Source: Enorma sp964624825
GTDB taxonomy: Bacteria; Actinomycetota; Coriobacteriia; Coriobacteriales; Coriobacteriaceae
Assembly: GCA_964624825.1 (NCBI GenBank)
Contig: CAZUYD010000003.1
Location: 40,885 to 104,884 of the forward strand
Direction of reading: 5' to 3'
Length of the DNA stretch: 64,000 bases
Numbering within the stretch: the stretch's first letter is position 1; the number at the start of each line of letters is the position of its first letter. Below are positions 53,895 to 62,225 of the stretch, piece after piece. The notes below the pieces were generated by a model. It was not told where the DNA came from. It saw only the letters and a list, made by a program, of their open reading frames with translations, and searched no databases. The position numbers and the translations under genes are program-made.

Positions 53895-54941
53895 ATGCTT
53901 AGAAACCGCGAGGTCGTACGCATCATCGTGTTCGACATCGCGCTTGCCGGTGCGCTCGTGCTCGCCTCATGGGTCGTTGGCAGCACGGCAGCGCTGCCAT
54001 GGATTCTGGCCGGCACCATCGCGGCAGCGACCCCCTGGATCGCAGAGACGCATTGCCGGTACCGCGCGATCGCAACGCTGAGCGCGCAGCTCGATGCGGT
54101 GTTGCACGGCGAGCGCACCATCGACTTTACCGTGATGAACGAAGGCGAGCTTGCCGTGCTCTCAAGCGAGCTCAACAAGATGGTCTCTCGGCTCAACCTT
54201 ACCGCCGAGGAGCTTGCCCGAGAAAAGCAGACGCTCTCCGATGCCCTCGCCGACATCTCCCATCAGATCAAGACCCCGCTCACATCGCTTTCGATAACCA
54301 CCGAACTCGTGCGCAAGAACCTCGCCGAGCGCGGTGACTGCACCGAGGAGGTCGAGCGGCTGCGCCGCATCGAGCAGCTCCATATGCGTGTCGAGAACCT
54401 AGTCTCTGCGCTGCTTAAGCTGGCGCGGCTCGATTCGGGAACGATTCGCTTGGCATGCGAGCAGGTTTTTGTGGAAGACCTCGTACACGACGCGGTGCAA
54501 CCCCTTGCGATTGCCTTCGACATCGCCGGCGTTTCCCTCGCCTACCAGCTGGAACCGAGCTGCTCCTTTACGGGCGATCGCGCCTGGATGGCAGAGGCGC
54601 TCGGAAATATTCTCAAGAACTGCTTGGAGCACACGCCCGCGGGCGGGCGCGTGACGGTACGCGCCTGGGAAGATGCCATCGCCTGCCGCATCCGCGTGAC
54701 CGACACGGGGTCGGGCTTTGCGGAAGATGACCTTCCGCATGTCTTTGAGCGCTTTTACCGGGGAAACGATGCGAGTGAGGCATGTGATGTGAACCCGGCG
54801 GGTGTGGGCATTGGGCTCTCGCTCGCCCAGAGCCTCATCACCGCGCAGGACGGCACCATAACCGCATCGAACCTCTCTAACGGAGATGGCGGCGTGAGCG
54901 GTGCCTGCTTCGACATCACCTTCTTCAAAGCTATCGTGTAG
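53895..54941 (+). CDS. Sensor histidine kinase
   Basis: 348 residues. Two N-terminal helices (about 8-30, 32-52) with almost no extracellular loop, HAMP-like linker, DHp domain with phospho-His123 in DISHQIKTPLTSL, then the ATPase domain: N box NILKNCLEHTP, G1 DTGSGF, and GVGIGLSLAQ. The short sensor region is typical of intramembrane-sensing kinases that work with BceAB/MacB-type transporters. The start codon at 53895 directly abuts GCGGAG, so translation may be inefficient or coupled. Confidence 0.93.
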   Translation: MLRNREVVRIIVFDIALAGALVLASWVVGSTAALPWILAGTIAAATPWIAETHCRYRAIATLSAQLDAVLHGERTIDFTVMNEGELAVLSSELNKMVSRLNLTAEELAREKQTLSDALADISHQIKTPLTSLSITTELVRKNLAERGDCTEEVERLRRIEQLHMRVENLVSALLKLARLDSGTIRLACEQVFVEDLVHDAVQPLAIAFDIAGVSLAYQLEPSCSFTGDRAWMAEALGNILKNCLEHTPAGGRVTVRAWEDAIACRIRVTDTGSGFAEDDLPHVFERFYRGNDASEACDVNPAGVGIGLSLAQSLITAQDGTITASNLSNGDGGVSGACFDITFFKAIV

Positions 54942-55034
54942 CTGTGGGTCGAGACGCCCGCGCTTCAAGCGGCAGCACCCTGCATCCGGAACGAGCGCAT
55001 CGCGCGGGTGGTGCCCATCGGCTCGTTGCGCCGC

Positions 55035-55061
55035 GTGACATATGTGTCACAGAACGGTCAC
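55035..55061 (+). promoter_or_regulatory. Operator-like repeats upstream of the ABC transporter
   Basis: GTGACA-TATG-TGTCAC (55035-55050) is a perfect palindrome with a 4-bp centre. GTCAC recurs at 55057-55061, exactly 11 bp after 55046-55050, one helical turn, as OmpR-family boxes do. It lies in the 183-bp gap between kinase and transporter. Candidate site for the adjacent response regulator. Confidence 0.5.
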
Positions 55062-55124
55062 GGAGCAGCAAGGCCGCACCGGCACCATCGTAGGTGGCAT
55101 ATCACTCCGTGAGAAGGACAGCGC

Positions 55125-55919
55125 ATGAACATCCTTTCCATCGAACATCTCACCAAGGTATACGGCACCGGCGATACCGCCGTCCGCGCGCTCGACGACG
55201 TCTCGTTCACCATCGAGGCGGGCGAGTTCATCGCCATCATCGGCAGCTCGGGCTCGGGCAAATCGACGCTTCTGCACCTCATGGGCGGCGTCGACCGCCC
55301 GACCGCGGGCACGGTGAAGCTGCAGGGCCAAGATATCTTCAAGCGCTCAAACGAGCAGCTCGCCGTCTTCCGTCGCCGCGAGGTGGGGCTTGTCTACCAG
55401 TTCTACAACCTTATCCCCGTGCTCGACGTCGTCGAGAACATGACGCTTCCCGTGCGCATGGACGGGCGGGAGGTGAACGAGACGCGCCTCGCCACCCTGC
55501 TCCGCGCACTCGGCCTTGAGGGAAAAGAGCATAGCCTCCCCAACCAGCTCTCCGGCGGACAGCAGCAGCGCGTGGCCATAGGACGCGCGCTCATGAACGC
55601 CCCGGCGCTGGTGCTTGCCGACGAGCCAACAGGAAACCTTGACTCGAAGAATTCCGCCGAGATCATGCAGCTTCTACGCGACTCGAACCGGCAGCTCAAG
55701 CAGACCCTCGTCGTAATCACCCACGACGAGGACATCGCCCTCATGGCAGATCGCGTCATCGCCATCGAAGACGGTCGAATCGTGGGGGACGAGCGCAGGC
55801 GCCCCGCAGCGGCTGCACGCTTTGGCGGGGCGGCGCGCCTGGGCGGCGCCGCGCGAGCGCACGCGGCCAGCGCGGCCGACACCCATACGGCGGGCAACAC
55901 CGGGCGGGAGGTGCGCTAA
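55125..55919 (+). CDS. ABC transporter ATPase, MacB/LolD type
   Basis: 264 residues. Walker A GSSGSGKST, Q-loop in VGLVYQFYNLIPVLDVVENM, signature LSGGQQQRVAIGRAL, Walker B LVLADEPTGNLD. The last 35 residues are a Gly/Ala/Arg-rich tail (AARFGGAARLGGAARAHAAS), beyond the family end. AGAAGGAC is 5 nt before ATG 55125. One base separates the stop from the permease start. Confidence 0.95.
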   Translation: MNILSIEHLTKVYGTGDTAVRALDDVSFTIEAGEFIAIIGSSGSGKSTLLHLMGGVDRPTAGTVKLQGQDIFKRSNEQLAVFRRREVGLVYQFYNLIPVLDVVENMTLPVRMDGREVNETRLATLLRALGLEGKEHSLPNQLSGGQQQRVAIGRALMNAPALVLADEPTGNLDSKNSAEIMQLLRDSNRQLKQTLVVITHDEDIALMADRVIAIEDGRIVGDERRRPAAAARFGGAARLGGAARAHAASAADTHTAGNTGREVR

Positions 55920-55920
55920 G

Positions 55921-58803
55921 ATGAGCGTCTTCACGCGCTTTGCGCTACGATCGCTCGCTAGGAACCGCAGCCGCACCGTCGTCTCGATCTTCGGCATCAC
56001 GCTTTCGTGCGCCCTCATCTGCGCCGTGCTCACCACGGTGGTCAGCATGGCGCACATGCTCGAAGAGCGTACCGTCGCCGAAGAGGGCGCCTGGCAGGTC
56101 GAAATCGCCGGCATCACGCAGGAGGGTGCGGCGCGCCTTGCAAGCGATGAGCGTATATCTGCGCTGATAAGCGTGGCCGAGCTGGGTGGGGTAGACCTCG
56201 GCGAAGAAAACGCAGCTGACTTCGGCAGGTATTCCTTCGTAAAGACCTATCCAGAAAACCCAGATGGCGAGAACATCATCGTTACGCCGGAAATTGAATC
56301 CGGCCGTGCGCCGGAGGCGCCTGGCGAAGTCATCCTTCCCAGCTATTTCGAAGGCGCGGAGCTCTCGGGTGGTGGCCTAACCGCCACGGGTACCATCGAG
56401 CTCGGAAGCACCATATCGCTCGCGCTCGGTGAGCGCACGATCATATACGCCGACGGAAGCAGCTATGTCGGCACCTCGATCGCACCCACCTACTTCGACG
56501 ATGCCGAGGAAGTGACGCAGGAGCTCACCCCCACCGAGACGCTTGAAGGGCTCAGGGTCGTAGGCTTTTATTGTGCGTGGGGCTCTGTGAACACCTTGGC
56601 GCTTCAAGGCAATTGCCTGTATGTCTACTGCGATGAGGATATGATCGAACAGGCGCTCACCGATGGATCGAAGGCGACGTCCGTCTTTACGCTCGCCACC
56701 GTGCACGCACCTGCCGATGCCCGCGCCATCGCAGACGAGTTCGGCCAAGACGGCGCCCTCATGGAGCTCGGCGCGCAAACCCACGAGTCGCTTCTTCGCT
56801 GGCAGGGCGTCACGCAAGAATCCCTCGCCTGGAACTCCCTGTATCAGGTCGCAGGGGTGCTCGCCGCAGTCATCGCGGTCGCAAGCATCTCGCTGGTCTA
56901 CAACGCCTTCGCCATCTCGGTCGCGGAGCGCACCAAGCAGTTCGGCCTGCTCGCCTCGCTCGGTGCGAGCAAGCGCCAGCTCCGCCGCACCGTGCTTGCC
57001 GAAGCGCTCCTGCTTTCCGCCGTGAGCATCCCATTGGGGCTCGCGCTCGGCATCATGGGCTGCCTCGTGGTGTTCCATGTAACCGGCACGGGGCTCGCCT
57101 CTCTGTTTGACCTTCCCAGCCAAGCGGGCGCCATCTCTGTTGTGGTGAGTCCGGCGGTACTGCTTGTCTCTGCTGCACTCGCGCTTCTAACCGTGCTGGT
57201 AAGCGCATGGATCCCGGCGCTGCGCGCGAGCCGCGTCTCTGCTGTCGATGCCATCCGCCAAACACAAGACGTGAAGATGAGCCGACGCGCCCGGCGCGCG
57301 CAACGGCGCGCACGGCGCAGGGGGACAGATTCTACGCAGCGCTCGCTCGGCCTCGCGGGCGCGCTTTTCGGCGTCCCCGGCTTCATGGCGCATCGAAACC
57401 TAAGCCGCTTTACCTCGAAGGGACGCGTGACCGTCGTCGCCCTCGCTGTGTCCGTGGCGCTTCTCATCATCTCGGCGAGCATCGGGGGCGCCCTCACGTA
57501 CTCAACTGAGCTCGCAGCCGAATCCGAAGGCGGCGTGGACCTCTCCGTCTCCATTAATCCAACCGCTGCCGAAAGCGCTGACGGCACGCTTGTGCGCGAG
57601 AACGGCGAGGTCGACGTGCAAGCATTCCGGGACGCGCTTGAGCGGCTTTATCAAGACGCATGCGAACGAGTGAGCCCCCGGCCGCTCGGCTATTACACGC
57701 GCTTTATCGCCGACGTCATCGTGCCCGCCAGCTTGTGCTCACCCGAAGCGTCGAGCTTCTTCGGCACCACCCTCGCCGACGGTTCATGGTCTGGCCCGGT
57801 CTATGTCAACGTGGTTGATGACGCTACCTGGGCTTCCTACATCGACGAGCTCGGCCTCTCGGCCGAGGAGTTCTCAGACCCCACGCATCCGCAAGCGGTT
57901 CTCTTGAACAACTACTCCTATAGCAACGTCGATGGAAGCTATGGGGCATACAGCCCGCTCGCCGAGCCCGGCGATATCGAGACCGTGACCTATGCGGCTG
58001 TGGACGGCATGTATGCCGGCGGCATCTATTCCGACGAGAACGGCGAGCCCTATGTATGGTTCAGCGCACCAGACGGCACCGAATGCGCGCTCTCGCTCGA
58101 CGATGGCCTCGCCTCGCGCAGCACGCTCACCGTCGGCGCCCTGGCCGATGAGGCTCCCTTGAGCATCACGTCGTATACGAATACCATGCAGCTCGTTCTA
58201 CCGGCGAGCGCGCTGGCCGCCGTGGCGAATGCAAGCTTCGGCGACACGCGCATCGACTTTGATACCGCGGGATCGGCCGATGGCGCCATAGCCGCGCAGG
58301 AGGCGTTTGAGGGAATCGCCGCAGCATACCCCGAACTCGACTGCACCTATACCAACCTCGCCCAGCAAATGGCGCAAGCGCGCATGATGAGCGGTGCGGT
58401 GCAGACGTTCATCTACTGCTTCACCGTGGTGACCGGACTCATCGCCGTGGCGAACGCGTTCAACACACTCACCACCTCGCTCATCCTGCGGCGCCGTGAA
58501 TTCGCCGTGCTCAAGTCCATCGGCATGGGAGACGCCTCCTTCCGCCGCATGATCGCCTATGAGTGCGCGAGCTACGCGCTGCGCGGCCTCGCGTTGGGCT
58601 TTGCGCTCGCGCTCATCGTGCACACCGTGCTGTACCGGGTCGTAATCGGGGCGTTTACCACATATAGTTATACGATCCCCTGGCTCCAGGCTGGCTGCGC
58701 GGCAGGAATCGTGCTGTTGGTAATCCTTGCGAGCGCGGCTTACGCCTTGCATCGCAGCCACGCTTCAAGCGTGGTCGATGCTCTGCGTGACGACGCGATC
58801 TAA
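55921..58803 (+). CDS. FtsX-like ABC transporter permease
   Basis: 960 residues. An N-terminal helix (TVVSIFGITLSCALICAVL) precedes a large extracellular domain; three helices at about 305-440 form FtsX domain 1 (AERTKQFGLLASLGASKRQL), then a second helix, a large extracellular domain (about 535-810) and a last group of three helices (RRREFAVLKSIGMGDASFRRM). Two repeated FtsX modules with extracellular domains match permeases of antimicrobial-peptide or lipoprotein systems regulated by two-component systems. GGAGG lies 9 nt before ATG 55921. Confidence 0.94.
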   Translation: MSVFTRFALRSLARNRSRTVVSIFGITLSCALICAVLTTVVSMAHMLEERTVAEEGAWQVEIAGITQEGAARLASDERISALISVAELGGVDLGEENAADFGRYSFVKTYPENPDGENIIVTPEIESGRAPEAPGEVILPSYFEGAELSGGGLTATGTIELGSTISLALGERTIIYADGSSYVGTSIAPTYFDDAEEVTQELTPTETLEGLRVVGFYCAWGSVNTLALQGNCLYVYCDEDMIEQALTDGSKATSVFTLATVHAPADARAIADEFGQDGALMELGAQTHESLLRWQGVTQESLAWNSLYQVAGVLAAVIAVASISLVYNAFAISVAERTKQFGLLASLGASKRQLRRTVLAEALLLSAVSIPLGLALGIMGCLVVFHVTGTGLASLFDLPSQAGAISVVVSPAVLLVSAALALLTVLVSAWIPALRASRVSAVDAIRQTQDVKMSRRARRAQRRARRRGTDSTQRSLGLAGALFGVPGFMAHRNLSRFTSKGRVTVVALAVSVALLIISASIGGALTYSTELAAESEGGVDLSVSINPTAAESADGTLVRENGEVDVQAFRDALERLYQDACERVSPRPLGYYTRFIADVIVPASLCSPEASSFFGTTLADGSWSGPVYVNVVDDATWASYIDELGLSAEEFSDPTHPQAVLLNNYSYSNVDGSYGAYSPLAEPGDIETVTYAAVDGMYAGGIYSDENGEPYVWFSAPDGTECALSLDDGLASRSTLTVGALADEAPLSITSYTNTMQLVLPASALAAVANASFGDTRIDFDTAGSADGAIAAQEAFEGIAAAYPELDCTYTNLAQQMAQARMMSGAVQTFIYCFTVVTGLIAVANAFNTLTTSLILRRREFAVLKSIGMGDASFRRMIAYECASYALRGLALGFALALIVHTVLYRVVIGAFTTYSYTIPWLQAGCAAGIVLLVILASAAYALHRSHASSVVDALRDDAI

Positions 58804-58836
58804 CGGCTCGGTCGAGCGGCTCATCCAAAAGGGTCG

Positions 58837-59066
58837 CTCAAGCAGCGCGGGCAAGCGGCAGGGGCGCACGGCTGACTCAAGCAGCGCGGGCAAGCAGCTC
58901 TCCTAAACGACTCGGTCGAGCTGCTTGCCCAGGCAACCCTTCCAAGCGCCCAGCCCAGCAGCTCATCGTGCTGCCGTGCCAAGCGCTCGGCTTGTTTGAC
59001 TAAGCCGGATGTGAACCAAACCTCGAATGAATCGTGCTGCCGCGCCAAACGCTCGGTTCGTTTGAC
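58837..59066. repeat. Two families of direct repeats before marR
   Basis: A 20-mer (CTCAAGCAGCGCGGGCAAGC) occurs exactly at 58837-58856 and 58876-58895. A 36-bp repeat starting ATCGTGCTGCC occurs at 58965-59000 and 59031-59066 with 4 differences; its second copy ends in the -35 box of the marR promoter. No gene in 58804-59110. Confidence 0.75.
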
Positions 59067-59118
59067 ATCATCGCGAAACGGTAGTATTAGTTTGCATGTA
59101 AACTATTTGTATGCAAAC
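59062..59118 (+). promoter_or_regulatory. marR promoter and operator
   Basis: TTGACA (59062-59067), 17 nt, TATTAG (59085-59090): the best promoter of the window. GTTTGCAT (59090-59097) and ATGCAAAC (59111-59118), 13 bp apart, form a perfect inverted repeat starting at the -10, ideal for self-repression by the MarR protein. Confidence 0.75.
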
Positions 59119-59320
59119 GGAGTTCACGATGCAGGAAGCGGCAGACATCGAACCGATTCATCACCNNNNNNNNNNNNNNNNNNNNNNNNNNNNNNNNNNN
59201 NNNNNNNNNNNNNNNNNNNNNNNNNNNNNNNNNNNNNNNNNNNNNNNNNNNNNNNNNNNNNNNNNATGCAAACGGAGTTCACGATGCAGGAAGCGGCAGA
59301 CATCGAACCGATTCATCACC
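59111..59320. other. Scaffold gap (100 N) flanked by a 55-bp duplicate
   Basis: 59166-59265 is exactly 100 N. The 55 bases before it (59111-59165) are repeated exactly after it (59266-59320). This is what two contigs overlapping by one assembler k-mer look like when joined with a fixed-size gap. Biologically there is probably a single copy and no missing DNA. Confidence 0.9.
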
Positions 59321-59736
59321 AGTTGCTCATCGCGTTCTCGCACTCCAACCGTGCCATGCTTGCACGCATCCGCGCAACCGGCCTCAAGCCCGGCCAGCCA
59401 AAGGTTCTCGAGCACGTCGTCGCGCACGAGGGGTGCACCCAGCAGGATATCGCGCAGGCATGCGTCATGGATAAATCGACCGTGACGAGCGTGGTAGCCC
59501 GCATGGAAGACGAAGGACTCATCGAGCGCAGGACAAACGCAGACGACCGGCGCGCGCAGGCGGTGCATCTCACCGATCGCGGGCGCGCGGCGGCGGGGCG
59601 CGTGCTTTCATACATGGACGAGGTCGACGCAATCGCATGGCGCGGCATTACCGACGATGAGCGAAAGCAGCTCTCAAGCCTTTTGAAGCGCGTTGTGAAC
59701 AACCTGGTGGCAGAGGAGACGGAGGGGCATATATGA
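59284..59736 (+). CDS. MarR-family transcriptional regulator
   Basis: 150 residues. Winged helix-turn-helix: QQDIAQACVMDKSTVTSVVARMEDEGLIER, followed by the wing DDRRAQAVHLTDRGR. The start is the ATG at 59284 (GGAG 6 nt upstream); the first copy of the same start is at 59129 on the other side of the artificial gap. Stop overlaps the start of the membrane protein gene (ATGA), so the regulator and its probable target form one unit controlled at the upstream palindrome. Confidence 0.92.
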   Translation: MQEAADIEPIHHQLLIAFSHSNRAMLARIRATGLKPGQPKVLEHVVAHEGCTQQDIAQACVMDKSTVTSVVARMEDEGLIERRTNADDRRAQAVHLTDRGRAAAGRVLSYMDEVDAIAWRGITDDERKQLSSLLKRVVNNLVAEETEGHI

Positions 59737-60488
59737 CGGAGACCGCATCGGAGCGACAGGAGGAGCAGAAGCACGAGCAGGCGACTCCCGCAGATGGCGC
59801 GCGCTCCGCCGGAGCTGGCAGGCTCGCGCAACGCTATCTATGGTTTATCCTAGGCGTGGCCATCAACTCCTTCGGCGTCGCGTTCATCACCAAGGCGGCA
59901 CTCGGCACATCACCGGTGTCGAGCGTGCCCTACGTGCTCGACCTCGCCTTCTCCCCCACCCTCGGCGAGTTCACCTTCGTGCTCAACAGCATCTATGTAA
60001 TCATCCAGATCGCACTCCTTCGGCGCGACTTCAAGCCCGTCCAGCTGCTCCAACTTGCAGCGAACGTCATCTTCAGCGCGCTGATCGACGTGAGCATGGG
60101 ACTTCTGTTCTGGCTCGACCCGCAAACGCTTCCCCTGCAGCTGCTGTCGCTCATTGTCGGTTGCATCATCTTGGCATTCGGCATCTCGATCGAGGTCGCC
60201 CCGAACGTCATCACCGTCCCCGGCGAGGGACTCGTGCGCACCATCTCCACCGTCGCGCGCAAACCATTCGGCACCTGCAAGGTGGCGTTCGATGCAACCC
60301 TTGTCGCCTGCGCCATCGCTATGTCGTTCGCGTTCTTCGGCGCGCTCAGGGGCTTAGGACTCGGAACGATCGTGTCGGCGCTGATCGTCGGGAGGATCTG
60401 CAACGTCTTCAACATGCACGTGCCGCTCGTCGCGCATATCGCACAGCTCTCGCGCGGCGAAAACGGCGTCCCCGAAGAAGCGCTATAG
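59733..60488 (+). CDS. YczE/YyaS-like membrane protein
   Basis: 251 residues: a charged 35-residue start, then five to six helices. FGVAFITKAALGTSPVSSVPYVL and AFGISIEVAPNVITVPGEGL are characteristic of the YczE family, whose role is unknown although some members affect lipopeptide or drug handling. Translationally coupled to marR, hence likely an efflux or stress function controlled by it. Confidence 0.87.
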   Translation: MTETASERQEEQKHEQATPADGARSAGAGRLAQRYLWFILGVAINSFGVAFITKAALGTSPVSSVPYVLDLAFSPTLGEFTFVLNSIYVIIQIALLRRDFKPVQLLQLAANVIFSALIDVSMGLLFWLDPQTLPLQLLSLIVGCIILAFGISIEVAPNVITVPGEGLVRTISTVARKPFGTCKVAFDATLVACAIAMSFAFFGALRGLGLGTIVSALIVGRICNVFNMHVPLVAHIAQLSRGENGVPEEAL

Positions 60489-60503
60489 CGACCGCGCAGA
60501 TAC

Positions 60504-61778
60504 CTAGCGCTCAGGCTTCGACCGGTCGCGCCGGCGCACGCTGCCCGGTGAGACCGTGATGCCGCCCGCTGTCTTGCGTACGGTACCGCGCTTGCGAGTT
60601 CTGAGATTCTTCTCGCTTTGTGGCGCAGGCGGAGCAGCCGCCGGTGCGCCCACGGCTTTGGGTTCGGGCACTGCGCCGCCATGGACGAGGCGGTTCCACC
60701 GCGTGCGCAGGCTTGCATGATGCGCGGAGCTTAGCCCCAGAAGCGGCGCGCAGAGCATAGTGGGGGCGAAAAACGTCACCAGTCGCCACACCAAATAGCC
60801 CGCGGTGGCAGAGATTCCAAAAAAGTGCCCCAAAAAGAGGGCGAACCCTCCCTCGGCTCCACCCGTTCCGCCGGGCAGGGGCACCGCAGACGAGAGCAGT
60901 TGAATAAACGCGCCCGCCGCCAAGCACGATATGAAATCGACATCGTGTTTGCCGAACGCATGCAACACGAAATACGGCACCATGTAGAGACATGCGAGCT
61001 GAAGCATGGTTACGACAAGGGTGATGCCCATAGACGAAAGGTGCACCGCCGCGAGCTTGAAATGATCCGAGAACGAATAGACCTCGTTGTTCATGTACGC
61101 GCGCCACCCCTGCGTGCGGTCGCTCGCGCCGCTCACGCGCTCGATGACACCGATCGCCCAGCTGGTGACGCGAACCACGAAACGCGGGCAGAGGGACACC
61201 ACGAACAGGCCGACGAGCAAGAGAACGTGCCCACCGAAACTGAAGAGGCACAGAAGCGTCATATCGCCGTAGAGCGCGGTGAAAAACGGCAGGCGAACCG
61301 CCAGAAGGATCGCCGCCCAGAGCACCAGGCTCACCTGGAACACAATGTAGCGCGTAAACTGCGTGGCTCCCGCCTCGCCCACCGGCTGGCCCGCTTTGGT
61401 GAGCCGGTAGATCTGCGCAGGCGTGCCGCCAACCATCATGGGGGTAAGGTTGCCGAAAAACGTGCCCGCGGCCTCGACGGAAATGAGATCGCGAATGCCC
61501 ACGGGCGACTCTGGGTCGAGCCAGACGGCAATGGCATAGGCGATGACGCCGAAAAAGATATAGAACACCATGCAGGCGCACGCGGCGACGATCCAGGCCG
61601 CCTGCACCGTCGACATCGCGGCGGCGAACTCGGCGATCTGGCCGGTCACGACGAGGAAGATGATATAGGCGACGAGCACGCAACCGATGAAGATCGCACC
61701 GCGGCGCGCACCCTTGCGGTCGTCGCCGCCAACCGAAGAAGCATCGACGCGCTGCTTTGGAACGGAATGCCTAGACAC
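60504..61778 (-). CDS. Flippase-like integral membrane protein (LPG synthase TM/UPF0104 family)
   Basis: 424 residues with about eight to nine helices. The conserved block FFGNLTPMMVGGTPAQIYRL and the late PLPGGTGGAEGGFALFLGHFF identify the lysylphosphatidylglycerol synthase transmembrane region family (YbhN-like) without the catalytic aminoacyl domain. The C-terminal 55 residues are a basic, Ala/Pro-rich tail. GTG 61778 has AAGGAGG 7 nt upstream; an ORF start at 61835 is not used. Convergent with the YczE gene and divergent from gshA. Possibly lipid transport. Confidence 0.88.
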   Translation of the reverse strand: MSRHSVPKQRVDASSVGGDDRKGARRGAIFIGCVLVAYIIFLVVTGQIAEFAAAMSTVQAAWIVAACACMVFYIFFGVIAYAIAVWLDPESPVGIRDLISVEAAGTFFGNLTPMMVGGTPAQIYRLTKAGQPVGEAGATQFTRYIVFQVSLVLWAAILLAVRLPFFTALYGDMTLLCLFSFGGHVLLLVGLFVVSLCPRFVVRVTSWAIGVIERVSGASDRTQGWRAYMNNEVYSFSDHFKLAAVHLSSMGITLVVTMLQLACLYMVPYFVLHAFGKHDVDFISCLAAGAFIQLLSSAVPLPGGTGGAEGGFALFLGHFFGISATAGYLVWRLVTFFAPTMLCAPLLGLSSAHHASLRTRWNRLVHGGAVPEPKAVGAPAAAPPAPQSEKNLRTRKRGTVRKTAGGITVSPGSVRRRDRSKPER

Positions 61779-62225
61779 CGAACTTCCTCCTTTAGGGCAT
61801 CGACATGCAGGCACTCGTATCATGCGAGCGCACAATGGGGTTCATAACGCATCGTTCACGGCGCGCAGAGCCGGAACTCGTTGATTCATTGTAAAGCAAG
61901 ACCACGCCGCCCGCCTGCCCCCCACGCAACCTACGCGCCTCTGCGAGGTAACTCCATGCGAATTGCGCGCCGCGCCCCCGAGGCGTTGCCCCCGATGGCG
62001 CGCCGCGAGACCAGATGGCCGCGCCGGGCCGCGCCGCCCTGCACCGACCGCCCGCCTGACCAAAGCACGCCCGTTGCGCACCCAAAGCGAACCGGCCGCC
62101 AGATCAGACCGTGTCCGCTGCCTGCAACGCCGGCTTCGCACAACCGTGATAGCGCAACATACCCGTGCAATCAGCCTGAGCAAATGGGTACCATAGGCGA
62201 GACGTCGCTGCATAGAGGAGCCTGT
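61779..62225. other. 447-bp gap before gshA
   Basis: Divergent intergenic region. ORFs here are continuations of flanking frames. GC-rich, with no clear terminator or promoter that I can fix and no ribosome sites other than those of the two flanking genes. Confidence 0.4.

Noticed and set aside
30666..59066. CRISPR arrays
   Set aside because: The repeats at 30666, 58837 and 58965 have two or three units, no spacers of constant size, and no cas genes nearby.
58996..59736. Single long ORF across the N-run
   Set aside because: It joins contig ends that duplicate 55 bp; the real gene begins at 59284.
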